Notes: generated by a model from the letters alone, not told the origin. Shown: positions 1-12,137, counted from the first letter of the stretch. The stretch is DNA of 64,000 nucleotides from Rhizophagus clarus (GCA_015698045.1 BLAL01000285.1:3963501-4027500); one strand, 5' to 3'. Made by a program: numbers and translations.

Positions 1-803
1 ATTTTTTATTCGTATTAGCATTGATTATTGCAAGTTTTGCACATGCTTTGTTTTTACTTTTACATCCACAAAATCTTATAGATTCATTTAAAACACCAAA
101 TCTAAGTGATCCAAATAATCCTTGGGCTCTTTCTAATACTTATAACCAAACTGATGAAAATGGGAATGTCTTAAATGAAACTCTTATTCAAGTGCCTACT
201 GAAAGTACCAATTTATTTTATTCATATCCCTCTTCTCTTCTTGCAACATATTTATTCCTAACAGGTAACAAGTGACAATATTAATAAACATTTACTATAA
301 AAACAATTTATATTAACTTATAATCTAATTTTAGGAAATCAAAATTCAATATCACCTTGGACACCAACATCAACAGCCGAAAATGCAATATTATACATTT
401 TACTGGTTGTATTCACATTTTTAGTTGTTATATATTTAATGAATTTATTTATTGGTTTACTTAATATGGCAATTGGTGAAAATAATGATAGAGCCTCATA
501 TTTAGTACAAAAAGCAGAAGTTATAGCAGAAATTGAACTTTTTTATTTATTGCCTCATCAAAGGCGTTGGAGATCATGGTTTCCTGAAGTAATGTAAGTG
601 TTTTTTTTAAAAAAAATAAAAATAATAAATAATAATATATTAAATATTTTGATGTTTTTAGATATTATCATGCAGAAATAGAAAAAGCTCAGGTATATAT
701 TAAAGAAGCAATTAATAAAGGTGAATGGAAAATGGAAGATTGGCCTGAAATGAAATATAAAATTTTAAAGCTACTTCGCATTGAAGATATTATTAAAAAT
801 TAA
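1..803 (+). CDS. 3' end of a TRP-like (ion transport domain) channel gene, three exons
   Basis: This is the C-terminal part of a polytopic membrane protein; the 5' end lies outside the window. Exons read 1-264, 335-593 and 662-803 (stop TAA 801-803), joined by introns with GTAACA..TTTTAG and GTAAGT..TTTTAG ends, and the joins keep frame. The first exon ends a hydrophobic helix followed by a polar, N-glycosylatable loop. Exon 2 holds a strong membrane helix (around ILYILLVVFTFLVVIYLMNL) and then LFIGLLNMAIG, the usual end of the last pore helix (S6) in TRP/ion_trans channels. The cytosolic tail is amphipathic and rich in E and K. Such channels conduct cations across the membrane; ligand and location cannot be told from this fragment. 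Rhizophagus carries many paralogues, and another fragment starts at 7983. Confident for the ion-transport fold, less for the subfamily. Confidence 0.75.
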
Positions 804-1027
804 ATGTTTAGATTTTTAAATTTACTTTATTATATAAAATTTAAATGTATTTTTTTTGAGTGCTCAAAATCACCTGGTCACGTGATATATGTCTTTAAAT
901 AATAACTGATATATACTAATAAAATAAAACATAACTGAAATAAATTCTATCTAATAAAATAAATTATAAAAAAGTTATATATTAACAGTAGTTGGTGTAT
1001 CAATAAAAATTTTAAATTTTTATATCT

Positions 1028-1251
1028 TCATCTATTTAAATCTTCGTTGGCTTTTTTACTTTCATACTTTTTATTTAAAATGTCTATTTTAATTCTGCAA
1101 TAATTGCACAATTGGTGATAATGCGCATAAAATAATTGACGTATAATGATACTGGGCATTCTCTGCAAGGAGTTTTTATTTTAAGTAATTTAGTTTCAAG
1201 CCTACAGTTATCACATATATTTCCTTTTCGAGTTTTATTATTTTGAGACAT
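1028..1251 (-). pseudogene. Small Cys-rich (zinc-ribbon-like) ORF with a frameshift
   Basis: Reading from an ATG at 1251 gives a short basic N-terminus (MSQNNKTRKGN) followed by a CDNC pair and a CREC pair. After about 40 residues a shift of frame is needed to continue into a third pair (HQLCNYC) and a Lys-rich tail ending at 1028. The three CxxC pairs suggest a small zinc-binding protein of transposon origin. The frameshift implies that it is dead, or that a short intron was missed. No family recognised. Confidence 0.3.
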
Positions 1252-2539
1252 AGCCGATTGTTATTAAATTTAAACTTGAAGTTTGGGATTTATCGTTATG
1301 GCATTTATAAAAAATTGACAATGCAGTTGCTCTATTGTAAGTTTGGGCTTTTGTGCATTATCCAGACAAATAATAATAATAAGATACTGTGAAATTTCGT
1401 TAATTGTGAACCCCAACATTAAATAGAAATTAAATTTTAAATGCTGAAGATAATTTAAATAGTGTAATTAAATGGATTTCTTATTTATACAATGTATTGA
1501 TAACAGTACAATATGATATCATAAAATCATTTTAAAACAATACAATATGGAATAATGATTCTGGATTTTTGTTTTTTTTACCTAATCTGTTTGTGGTCGT
1601 TATTTTTAGACGTGCGCTTTTTTTGGAATTGTGCCTTTCACATGTGGTATCGGCCCATGTATTCATTAATTTTCTGTTATAGAGTATTAATATGAAATTA
1701 TGGATTATTTTGTATTAAAGTTTGACTATTCCCTGATGAAATATAGTTTCAGTTAATTATTATTAAGCTTTCATTTTTAATTTGTATAGCGCTATGTGTT
1801 GCGATCGTCTAAGTTAAACTTTCGCAGAAGCTTTGAAAATTGATAGATGGCAAATAGCAATCGGGTAAACCAAAAATGGATGATATTCTGATTTTCCATC
1901 GATAACTATAAACATTAGCGTTAGTTATTTAGAAGTTGTTACAAGAAAATTGCAAACCAAATATACATTGAGTTTTTTTTCTGGCCAATTTCTCTCAAGT
2001 TTTTTTAGCAAATTATTTTAATATTATCTTTCATGTCAAGAAACTCAAATAAGTTAAGCGGTCAGATTGTACCAAAGTACAAGGTACCAGTGTTTCAAAA
2101 CCCAAGATAATTAAGGTAACTTAATTAATTCATCGATCTGTGATGAGGGATACATTGTCCCAATCTTTAATAATTTCTAATTATTCAGTGCGAAGCGTTG
2201 GACACTATTGAAGCGTACTAGTTTAACCTGTCCATACGATCACATGATACCCCTGCACTTCCTTTTTGTGATTATATAATGTTAGATCTAAAAATAACCT
2301 CATTTTTCACGTGATTAATAAAGCTACAGTTTGCGTTCTCTGGTTTAATAAACTGAAACCAGGCTATGGAACAGGATAAAAATGTAAAATATAATATATA
2401 GTATAAAATTTTAGTAATGTGTAATGACGTATTTCAAATATTATTTAATGTTAAATTGTGTTAATTATTGTTAACATTAAGTTGCATTTCTTCATCATTA
2501 AGTCAATTTGATTCACATTATCAATATAGTATCTTAATA

Positions 2540-4066
2540 GCACAATCCTGAATTATATAAGACAATTCAAGAAATCACACAAGAGTATTTATGAATACAA
2601 CAATTAAAATTAGATACTCAATTCAGTCAAACATTAGACACATTATTGAATAATTTATAAGATATCATCCCACCTTCAACTTCAGAACTAATTAATATAC
2701 AGCTTACTTCTTTACGAATCAATCCACCAATTCTTTCACAATGCTCTGCTCTTAATCTTCCTAATGATCAACTACATGTACTTTCTGCTATTAAAAACAT
2801 TCTAGGTCCTAAAACACAAAGAAATAAATACCCATACTTTTTTATTATAGGACCTGGTGGAACAGGAAAATCTTTTATTATTAATTTAATTGTTAATGAT
2901 CTTAAAAATAAAAGATCAAAATACTTATTATTAGCCCCAACTGGTGTGATGTCACAGAATATTGGAGGTCAGACAATCCATTCAGCATTGAGAATTCGTA
3001 AAATGCAAAATGGATTTCAAACCTTAGCATTTCATGATTATGAATTTTTCAAAAATTTGCAACAGATTGACACTTTAATCATAGATGAAATTTCAATGGT
3101 ATCTGCCGCACTTCTTAGTTTCATTTCAGAAATGTTTTCTGTTATATAACAAACAATAATTGCATTTGGAGGATTAAATGTAATTGTAGTTGGAGATTTG
3201 GCACAATTACCTCCAGTAACTGGATTGCCTGTATACAAGTTATCAGAATAGAAATTGTTCTATCCATTATTCTTGAAAGAGCCATAACGTCAAGGTCAAG
3301 ATCCACGATATTTCCATGCTTTACAAGAGATTAGAATAGGCAAAATGACTCTAAACACTTGGAATTTCTTATATCAAAAAGCTGCAGAGTTTGACCAGTA
3401 ATCACTTCACACAATACTTGATATAACAAATATTGTAGGATACAAAGAAATAGCAAACTGAATTAATAATATGATTTGCAACATGCTTCCAATTAACCAA
3501 AATAAGTTTTTAATTAATTCCGCAGTTGACTTAATGGTGAATCATATAGTCCTGACGAATCAGAAAAATTATTTAAAAGCAAAACCAATTATCCTAATTA
3601 TGTATGTTTACAACAAGGAATTCGAGTAATGTACCTCAAAAATGATTTAGCAAAACATAAAATTTGTAATGGTACAATAGGTATAATAACTGATGTTGGC
3701 TTGGAAAAATTAGAAGTTAGAGTAGCATTTAGTGTAGTAGGTGGTATTGTGGATATAATCATTAAAAGAGATACTGCAACATTTTTTGTTGATGGTAAAC
3801 CTTCAAGTAGATGCCAATTTCCTCTACAAAATTCATATGCTCTTATTGTTCACAAAACACAGGGTTTAACCTTATATAAAGTATTCTTATTCTTAAATAA
3901 TCAAATATTTTCAGCTGGTCAAGCATATGTCGCATTAAGTAGATGTCCAAACTGGTCAAATGTTTATATTGCAGCTTTAAATCCTTCTGCATTTATTACA
4001 GATCAATCAATGATTGAAGAATATGAGCGACTAGAACAAATAGCATCAATTCTGTTATCTTTGTAA
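2540..4066 (+). pseudogene. Decayed PIF1-like (SF1B) DNA helicase
   Basis: The translation, with several stops and at least one frameshift, follows a PIF1/Helitron-type helicase. Motif I (Walker A) is GPGGTGKS at 2851-2874, then APTGV and GGQTIHS (motif Ia region), motif II IDEISMV near 3082, GDLAQLPPV (motif III) near 3195, and in the last open segment (3629-4066) HKTQGLT and AGQAYVALSR, the C-terminal motifs typical of PIF1. In-frame stops fall near 3147 and 3249, and the frame changes again before 3629. PIF1 helicases unwind DNA 5'-3'; in fungal genomes such decayed copies usually derive from Helitron transposons. No Rep (HUH) domain or Helitron ends were seen nearby, so a host PIF1-like paralogue turned pseudogene is equally possible. 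Confidence 0.75.
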
Positions 4067-4487
4067 ATAAATTCAATTATTGTTTTAATAAAAATTGATA
4101 ATACCAAATTAAAACTAATATATAATTAATCCTCCATGTTATTTTTGTACCAAAATATATACAAATCCTATTTCTCAAAAAACCTTTTTTACAAAGGCTA
4201 AAATCGCTAAAAATACATAAAAAATTTTTTTCTGGAGTTGACCGAGTCACTCCCAGACCCTCTTCTTAGCCTTTTTTTTTTTATTATTTTTTATTTTTTA
4301 TTTTTTATTTTATTTATTTTATTTTTATTTTATTTTCTTTCATTTCACTTTTAATTTTATTATCATTATATCATATTTTAATTAAACAAATGATAATTGT
4401 CCATTAAATTATTGATAGATTATCAGCATTACTGACAAGGTTGTCCAGGGACAGAGTCCCTGGTGTTAGACGCATTTCTAGTTTTAG
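4067..4487. other. AT-rich gap with poly-T/TTTTA simple repeats
   Basis: No gene seen. Positions 4270-4380 are T-rich with a TTTTATTTTA-like simple repeat. The short GC-richer stretches around 4240-4260 and 4440-4475 hold no coding frame that I can defend. Confidence 0.5.
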
Positions 4488-5190
4488 ACAATGCAGAAAT
4501 ACCAATTCTTTTCACTTATATTGATTGCCTCACTCATATTTTTTAATTTAAACAATCATATATATCTATGAACAGAATTTCACATCAGAAGCGAAATGTA
4601 AAAAATTATAAGCAATAAATGTATAAAATTATCAGTCATTGACATATAAAACAACCCTCCTAATGCAGCAACAACAATGCTTTTCACTCACTTAGATTGC
4701 CTCACTCTTTTTTTACTAATCTAAACGGTCGTCTGAATATAAAGCTAAAATTTCACATCAGAAACGAAATGTAAAAAATTCTAAGCAATAGATGTATAAA
4801 TAAAATATGTCATTCAAGTAAAAGACGACCTGTCTAATGCAGAAACACTAATGCTTTTCACTCACTTAGATTGCCTCACACTTTTTTTTTTTTAACCTAA
4901 ACGTTCATAAGAATCTAAGCCAAAAATTTCATGTCAGAAGCGAAATGTGAAAAATTCTAAGCAATAGATGTATAGAATAATCAGTCATTGACGTATTAAA
5001 TGACCCTCCTAATGCAGAACACCAATACTTTTCACTCACTTAGATTGCCTTACTCTTTTTTTTTAATCTAAACGTTCATCAGAATTTAAGCCAAGAATTC
5101 CATATCAGAAGCAAAATGTGAAAAATTCTAAGCAATAAATGTATAAAATAATCAGTCATTGACGTACAAAATGACTCTTCTAATGCAGTA
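4488..5190. repeat. Tandem array, about four units of 174 bp
   Basis: The string (C)TAATGCAG followed by CTTTTCACTCACTTAGATTGCCTCAC recurs near 4488, 4661, 4837 and 5011, with a last boundary near 5181, so the period is about 174 bp. Each unit also holds CATCAGAAGCGAAATGT..AAAATTCTAAGCAAT. Units differ by scattered substitutions, so the array is not new. The unit is about nucleosome-sized. No coding frame survives. Confidence 0.8.
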
Positions 5191-5281
5191 ACCTATTGAC
5201 TGAATATAACCCATTATATAAATAGAACTTTTAATTCGACTTGAAATCAATTTGATGCAATTTATTAAAATATTAATTAAC

Positions 5282-5942
5282 GATCCACGAGTCAACTAGA
5301 GAAATTACATATAAAATTTGATACAGATCATATACTAATTTGTCATAATACGCTGACTTTAATGATTTCTGATGTAACAAAAACTATAAGCATAGTTTAC
5401 TAAAAATAACACAAACAATAAAGTAAATGTCACACTTTTATTTTTCAAAGCCACCAAGCGTAAAACTTTTTTTTGACGAAGTTTACCTTGAAAGCACGTG
5501 GCATTTACTATGTTATTAAGTAAACTAAGGTTTTAAAAGTACAAATTATGGAAATTTTTTTATATTTCACTAAAATTTCATGCATATTTGCTTTATTTTT
5601 GATATATTTTATAAGTAAACTATGCTGTAATAACTTCTAACCTGACAAATTCAAGTCTTTTTCACACTCATTATACAAGTGATATGGTATGATAAAGCTA
5701 GTTTTTATCTTTTGAATCTCAGATCTCTTAGAAATTGGACTTTTTCCAACGTTACATTATGGTTTTTTTTGCATGAGATTGGTGGGAAAACTGTGGAAAA
5801 TCATTTCATTAAAGCAAAATGGCGTTATTTAAATATTTGGCTAGCGAAAATCATGAACAACCTCACATTCAGAAATGCGGCTTTTAATTAATAAATTTCT
5901 GTCAAATTTTATTATCATTTTCGCTACTTGACTCGCGGATCA
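5282..5942. mobile_element. Candidate MITE with GATCC(A/G)CGAGTCAA terminal repeats
   Basis: The left end reads GATCCACGAGTCAACTAG and the right end is the inverted form of GATCCGCGAGTCAAGTAG, about 18 bp with two or three mismatches. The interior contains further inverted matches (TTTACTAAAAATAAC against its complement near 5505-5590). No convincing TSD could be read. The stretch 5730-5870 shares blocks with 31040-31190, supporting a dispersed repeat. The open frame at 5679-5891 looks incidental. Confidence 0.5.
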
Positions 5943-6159
5943 CCAATTAAAAGTTACCCAGACTATTATAAACATATTGCCAGCAGTAATTACAAATAAA
6001 GTTTAGCTGGCACTATCAATCATGTGATCCTGGTTGACTCGAGTCAAGAAATTTCTAACTTGTGTGCGAGTTCAACTTGAATCAACTCGAGTTATATAAG
6101 TTCGAGTTCAAGCTCTAGTTTATACATATTATGTTTATTATTACACATTTTATAATAAG

Positions 6160-6407
6160 GCCTGACCAATTTGATTCTACGTTTTACATAACCCCCCTCC
6201 CTGTTTTTTGATTTTTAGAAGAAAAATTATGCATATAATTTAAAAAAAAAACTTAATTTTGGCCAAAATTAAATTAATCATGTGACATGCATATTTTAAT
6301 TTATAATTCTGACCAAAATTTTCATAATTCTGACCATGTTTTTATTTCCTCCTCTCTAGATTTTGGTTGCTAGTGTTATGTAAAACATAGAATTGAATTG
6401 GTTAGGC
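6160..6407. mobile_element. 248-bp MITE with a 5-bp TSD ATAAG
   Basis: The ends form an inverted repeat of about 32 bp: GCCTGACCAATTTGATTCTA.. on the left and the complement of GCCTAACCAATTCAATTCTA.. on the right, both continuing to GTTTTACATAAC. Immediately outside, ATAAG is present at 6155-6159 and again at 6408-6412, as expected of a target-site duplication. It has no coding capacity. The superfamily is not assigned because a 5-bp TSD is not diagnostic here. Confidence 0.75.
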
Positions 6408-6412
6408 ATAAG

Positions 6413-7982
6413 TTATAAATTGTAATTCTTGTAAACAAATTTGTATTACAATAATTTTTTCACAAAAAATTTTTTTTATTCAATCATTTCAGAAGCCATG
6501 TATAATGCAAATGATGTATGTAGATGATTAAATTCCAAATTTTTAAAAAAATAAAGAAAATGATTATTTTAAAAATGTAAACAATAGAAATTAAATAAAA
6601 TTAATTTTAATAATAAGGAAACTGATAACTCTAATATATTTTTTTATAAAAAAATTGTAGTTTTTTTGATTTGTATAACAGTACTTTGTAAATTTTGTGC
6701 ATGATAAAATGAAATATTTGCATTTTAAATACTAATTATATCATACTTGCTTTTTGTTTACTCAATAAATAAAGTTTATACATTATCAACATCTTAAAAA
6801 AATGTAGTGAAATTTTGCAATTCTTATAGTTTGAGAAATATTATTTAAATTACTTAAAGAAACAGCAGAAAAATAAAAAATTAAAGGTTTGTTAGAAGAA
6901 TTTTAACATAAAATTGACTAATTTAATCATGAATTTTTATTAGTAATTCAGTGCTATTATTAAATAAATTAGCAAACAAATAACAATTACTTAACTTTCA
7001 AAAATTCAAAATATCTTATTTTTTTTTTAAATACTATGTTAAATAATAAAAATCAGATTTAACAATTTAAGAATTTAAATGATTGATTAATAAAATAAAA
7101 CTAGTATAAAAAAAAGCAATTTTCTGCTTTTTTTAACAATATAGCTAAATAATATTAATAAAATTTTTTTAATAAATCACATAAATATTTTAGTAATTTT
7201 TAAGAATTTTAATAATAAATTATTCTGAAGCTTTTATAAATAGTATTTGTACTCTTCTAATGTGACAATGATCGTAGCTCTATTTAATAACTTTATGAAG
7301 AGTTTAATTAAGTATTAATTATATTCAAATTCAAAATCATTTCTAGGAAGTCACACTGTATCTGGAATTATGACCTTTATCATCCTATTTTTTACAAGAG
7401 AATACTCTATGATTATATTCGCTCAGTTTACTGACGCTTATATGTATTATAGACAATTGTTTTGAATATAATATCACACTGAATTTAATAAAATTTTTCT
7501 TTTATATCATTTTTAACAGAGAAAGCGAAATTTTACTGGTGGAAATTAGCGTACGTGAGGATAAGAAGTATGAAAAAAAAATTTGATGATTTTTGGGGAA
7601 TTAGCTAGAAATTATTCTGTTCCACAGACTTGTCGTTATCAATTTTAGTCACACAGTGATTGACTTCTGCAATGATACTGGGGAATTCATGAAATGAAGC
7701 TAAAAATATCATTTTCAGATAATCTCAATTTATTTTTTCTTTAAAGAGATCTTTACGACTAAATCTGTATACTTTCAACTCCTAATTTATAAGCCACAAT
7801 AAAAAATTTTCACACATATATACATACATATAGTCATATACATTATCAATTATAATTTTATTTTTAATTCAAATCACCTAATAATTAATTTACTACCAAG
7901 ATTCGTTAGTTTTTTTTTATTTAAGGTCGCCAAAAAAAAAAATAATTTTATAAATTTTTTGAATAAAATTTATTCACGTGAT
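6413..7982. other. Long AT-rich intergenic stretch
   Basis: About 1.5 kb of AT-rich DNA with homopolymer runs and no open frame or repeat structure that I can support. The last 150 bp before 7983 hold CA/TA-rich sequence and would contain the promoter of the following gene, but no specific element is recognisable. Confidence 0.5.
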
Positions 7983-8540
7983 ATGGATAACGAAGAATTT
8001 GAAACTAAGAAAGATATTGAAATTATAATTCCTCTAGAAGCGGAAAATAAAGCAGAAAAATTTATAGAGAACGATGATGCAAAAGATCATATAAAAGCGA
8101 TTGATGAAATAGAAAAATATGTGAAAATGACCGATGATACAAAAGAGCATATGAAATCACATAGGAAATCAATTGATTATATTTTTGTTTCTCAATACAT
8201 GTATGATATTGACAATAAAGAATATGATCCAACTCTCGATGCTTATGTTGCTACTTTTAGTAAAAATAATAATTTAATTATTAGATGGCGCATCAACGTT
8301 GAAAAGGGTGAACAACCACACAACAATGTTTACTTTCAGTATGATCAACTCAAAGAAATCGACAAAATAGAATCATTTATATTATGTAAAAAAATATTGG
8401 TATTATTTACGAAAGGAAATGATAGGAATCATTGTAAGTATTTATTTTGACGCAAACAATAGGAATTTGAGTTTATGTTTAATTAATAATTTATATTGTA
8501 ATTGTAGTTATTATCGATTTAAATAATAATCGTATTTGCT
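7983..8540 (+). pseudogene. 5' fragment of a second TRP-like channel gene
   Basis: An ATG at 7983 opens an acidic, Lys/Glu-rich N-terminus, then a soluble beta-rich segment (DYIFVSQYMYDID, YVATFSKNNNLIIRWRIN, KIESFILCKKILVLF) of the kind that precedes the channel domain in Rhizophagus TRP-like proteins; this match is from memory. Exon 1 ends at 8433 before GTAAGT, and an acceptor TTGTAG ends at 8507. The spliced frame continues through about ten residues (IIDLNNNRI) and hits a TAG at 8538-8540. Everything downstream, including the membrane part, is missing, so this is a truncated copy or a gene broken by rearrangement. Exon 1 is undamaged, suggesting recent loss. Confidence 0.5.
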
Positions 8541-8619
8541 AGCTGATAATACAAAAGGATTTAAAATCTGCTATTTTTAAAATGCAATAAATTTATTCAT
8601 CATACTCATTACTTGTATT

Positions 8620-8825
8620 CAGTGTTGGAAATTTGTCCAATTGGACATTTGGATATCCAATTGGATATCCAATTGGACATATGTCCAATTGTCCAATTAT
8701 TTTTTATATTATATGATTTGGACAATATGGACATTGTCCAATTGGATTTGGATATAGGTCCAATTGTCCAATAGGATGTCCAATGACCAATTAAATCAAT
8801 TGGATATTGTCCAAATCCAACACAA
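8620..8825. mobile_element. 206-bp hAT-type MITE built of TTGTCCAATTGGACA motifs, TSD CTTGTATT
   Basis: The ends are CAGTGTTGGA on the left and TCCAACACAA on the right, an imperfect inverted repeat, with the 8-bp direct repeat CTTGTATT at 8612-8619 and 8826-8833. An 8-bp TSD with CAG-type ends points to the hAT superfamily. The interior consists of alternating TCCAATTGGA and TTGTCCAATTG blocks and is almost wholly self-complementary, so the single strand could fold into one long hairpin. No protein is encoded. Confidence 0.8.
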
Positions 8826-8833
8826 CTTGTATT

Positions 8834-9450
8834 GGTATTGTTACAAATTTAGGCTATACTCCAATAGTAATGCTGAATATAGAAGAAAAAAAGAAAATTT
8901 CTTGATATTGACCATAATGATACACATAATGTCAAAAAAAAAACAATCATTCGTATTTTTTATTCTAAATACTTTGTAATTCTGAATCAGAATTATAATT
9001 TATCATTATTTTACTTACACATTTCAACTCTCAATAAAAGTAAATATTTAATAAATGCTTAAACTCACAAGTGAAGTATTCTATGAATTTTGCATTTGGA
9101 TATAAATATTTAACTTTTATAAACTTATTATTTTAATTAAATTATTTAAAAATAATACACAATATGTCACTAGACTAAATATTATTTATATTCTATTCAC
9201 ATAATAAATCTTATTATGAAGATAAATTTAATAAAAAATAAAAATTATAAATAAAAACTTCCAAATTAAATAAAAATTAATTGCATGATGTAACTAACTC
9301 TTGCACATCTAATCTAAATATTAAAATCAAATTTTTGAAATGAATTGGTACGAAATCAAAGCATTGTATTCAATTATTTTCCACATGTTTGATCGGTTTC
9401 CTTTTTCTTTCTGTTAATTCGATAATGTTTTTATTATTCTTTTTTTGAAT
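8834..9450. other. AT-rich spacer
   Basis: About 600 bp of AT-rich sequence between a MITE and a Cys-rich coding stretch on the minus strand. No gene, repeat or site seen. Confidence 0.45.
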
Positions 9451-9876
9451 TTAATATTGATACAAATTATGATCGCATTTTTGACATTTATATGGATCAA
9501 TATAACATTTGCAATTTGGACATACATCTGGATTATAACAATATTTGCATGTTTCAGATTTATGTTTTTCATTATAAATGCAATCATTGGGCTTCATCCA
9601 TTTACTGTTTGGTGTTTTTTTCGTTTTGGATAAAATTGAGTTTTCTGATCTGCTATTGCTGTTTGGGTATAAATCTAACTCGCATATTTTGCATATTTTG
9701 TGCTTATGTCTTTCAGGTTTTAAGCAAATGCAATTATTGGAATTCATCCATATATCAATGGTTAATGCAAATTTCTTACAGATATTACAATTATTTATCG
9801 TATCTTTATTAATTTTATTGTTCGTAGTAGATAGGTTGCCATTATTCTTTTTAAAGAAAACGTGAGTATTTTGCAT
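9451..9876 (-). CDS. Cys/His-rich repeat protein, unknown function (probably partial)
   Basis: The frame starts at an ATG at 9876 and encodes 141 aa with at least ten cysteines in CxxC pairs. One unit repeats: (I/K)WM-x4-C-I followed about six residues later by (H/K)HK-x3-C-x2-C. It appears once as WMNSNNCI..RHKHKICKIC and again as WMKPNDCI..KHKSETCKYC, and a third CxxC set (CPNCKCYIDPYKCQKC) closes the protein. Sequence just upstream (9880-9945) shows another RHSHEICSNC-like unit in a different frame, so the true gene is longer and either broken there or spliced. The spacing suggests repeated zinc-binding modules. I do not recognise the family. Confidence 0.45.
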   Translation of the reverse strand: MQNTHVFFKKNNGNLSTTNNKINKDTINNCNICKKFALTIDIWMNSNNCICLKPERHKHKICKICELDLYPNSNSRSENSILSKTKKTPNSKWMKPNDCIYNEKHKSETCKYCYNPDVCPNCKCYIDPYKCQKCDHNLYQY

Positions 9877-10049
9877 TCATACAATTACTGCATATTTCAT
9901 GTGAATGTCTTTCAGTATTTACATATTCATTCTTTTGATTGCATGTTAAAATTAAAAATATGATCTTTATATTCATAATTATCACAGTGGCAGATTTCTT
10001 TTGAAAAACAACAAACTAAAAAGATAATATTAATAATAAATAAGGAATA

Positions 10050-10530
10050 GGAAACAAATGATTCATTCTCTGACTCTGATTCTTTAGTGTAATAATAAAT
10101 CCTTTTTTATCTTAAAATTGCTATCCACATCGGAACTTCGACGTGGAACCGCACGGTTCCAGAAGTGATGGTACCGCACGGTTCCAGTTAATTGATTTGA
10201 CTAAATCGGGACAACAAATGATTCATTCCCTGAAGCTGATTCTTTAATGAAATAATATAAACTTTTTATCTTAAAAATTGTTGTCCACATCGGAGCCTAG
10301 CAGTGTCAGTTGAAGTGGTACCGCACGGTTACAGTTAATTTATCTGATTAAATTGGTACAATAAATGATTCATTCCGTGATGCTGATTCTTTAGTGTAAT
10401 ATTGTAATATTTTTTTATCTTAAAAATTGTTTTCCACATCAGAACCTCGCGGTGTCAGTTGGAATGGAACCGGTTAAATTGATTAAATGGAACGAACAAA
10501 TGATTTATTCCGCGATTCTGATGATTCTTT
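10050..10530. repeat. Tandem repeat of about 150 bp, with ACCGCACGGTTCC near-palindromes
   Basis: ACAAATGATTCATTC followed by CTGATTCTTTA recurs near 10050, 10212, 10360 and 10492. Units carry TCCACATCGGAACCTCG and one or two copies of GGTACCGCACGGTTCCAGTTAATT, an imperfect palindrome much richer in GC than its surroundings. The last unit is shortened and diverged. No coding frame. Confidence 0.7.
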
Positions 10531-10988
10531 ATTTGAGTTAAATAACTGATATCACTGATTTTATTTTGTGAGGGCTTCAATAGTACTTTAATGCTAGTAC
10601 CTTTATACTGTAGCATTCATTATATTACGTGATTTATAAAAATTCAAAATGATCAACATTTCCACGCTTTTAAAAATTTAGACCAAAAATAGAATGATTA
10701 ACAATCCATGGAAATCCACGCTTTGGGTCAATTGAACAACCATTAAATTTTTACATTTTAAAAATAAATAAAATATGAAAAACAATATTTAATTTTTTAA
10801 TTGAAGTATTAAAGACAATGATTAAATCCACACTTTGGGTTTAATACATTAATTGATAAAATAACTCTTTTTATTAAATGTTTAAAGTTTCCTGAAACTA
10901 AATCGATACTTTTTGATGATGAAGATTCTCTATCTCCAGTGAATAACCTTTTGTAATGTGTTTAATTCATCGAGCCATGCATAAATTT

Positions 10989-11213
10989 CTAGTATGAGCA
11001 CTGATTGATGATTACTTTACGTTTTATAAAAAATTGTCTTAGGCAAGCATAACAACAGGCATATAATAATACTGATGATACTACCAGTATTGCGATTATT
11101 ACTAAATAACAGCAGTAATTTTCGCAGCTTATCTTTTCTTTGCAATAGTGTGTTAATGCCTCACTGAAGGGTAGAAAAGAAAAAGTAAGCAGTATGATTG
11201 ATAAGTAATTCAT
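10989..11213 (-). CDS. Small Cys-rich membrane protein with signal-like N-terminus
   Basis: A 74-aa frame from an ATG at 11213. Residues 1-20 (MNYLSIILLTFSFLPFSEA) look like a cleavable secretion signal, residues 21-34 hold Cys-rich CKEKISCENYCC, and residues 35-58 form a strongly hydrophobic helix (YLVIIAILVVSSVLLYACCYACL) followed by a basic tail. The layout suits a small single-pass membrane protein. It is short and has no recognised domain; a longer spliced gene cannot be excluded. Confidence 0.4.
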   Translation of the reverse strand: MNYLSIILLTFSFLPFSEALTHYCKEKISCENYCCYLVIIAILVVSSVLLYACCYACLRQFFIKRKVIINQCSY

Positions 11214-11219
11214 TTTATT

Positions 11220-12137
11220 TGAGTACTATAGGTAACTAACAAATGTTATTATATAACCGAACTTTTTCGATTATATTGCGAAAAAGTTTTCGCCGATTTG
11301 TAGGTAGACATTAATATCTGTTAATTTAACACTTTATCTCTTTGACTGCTTTTCCTTTTAGTTACCACCTCGTGGACGTTAATCCTACAATGAACAGAAA
11401 AATTGGTGAACGCAAACACAAAGTGTGTGTAATCACAACTTTTTGTAAGCATATATTTACCTGTAACTGACTTAAAATTATCAAAAAACCCTTTTGTAAT
11501 CACTTATATTATATGGTCACTATCACCAAAAATAATCTGCAACAAACATATTGACTTTTTAGTTATTTAAAATGCAGAGGCTTGCATCAGATCGGACCAG
11601 CGCGGTTCTCGACCCACAAGATCCGTGAAGATCTCAATCGAAAAAAATTATTATCGTTATATTCTTTTCGTTTTTTAACAAACGTCGAAAAAATTACATA
11701 AGGCCTTATAAACTTTACAATTGTATTAAAAATTAGATGCAAATGCTTGATCATTTAATTATATCATTTTTACATTACTTTATTTTCCCTTCAGTTTCTT
11801 CAACATTTTCCTGTGATTTTTATTCTCTTTCGCTTACCGTATATTGTCCACGGTTAGGTTCTACAATACTACACTGAATAATGTGAGTAACAAAGTCGCT
11901 TTCTTATGGATTTCTCAACATGAGTAATTTTTGTGGTACAATGATTTAGCCAATCATAGTTCGTGTTGTCTGTGATATTGTTCTAATATTTCAGTTGTTG
12001 GATAGGATAGTTCCTAGTCGTATATTACTATTACGTAATGTACGAGTAGACATTATTTTTATTACATAATATATATGAATTTATAATTAATAATTTCTAT
12101 TTTTATTTTAATCTATAATAAAAATTTATTTTGTTTT
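11220..12137. other. Intergenic stretch, no gene recognised
   Basis: About 900 bp of AT-rich DNA. A short GC-richer patch at 11575-11640 contains neither a tRNA nor a coding frame that I can defend. Confidence 0.4.
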
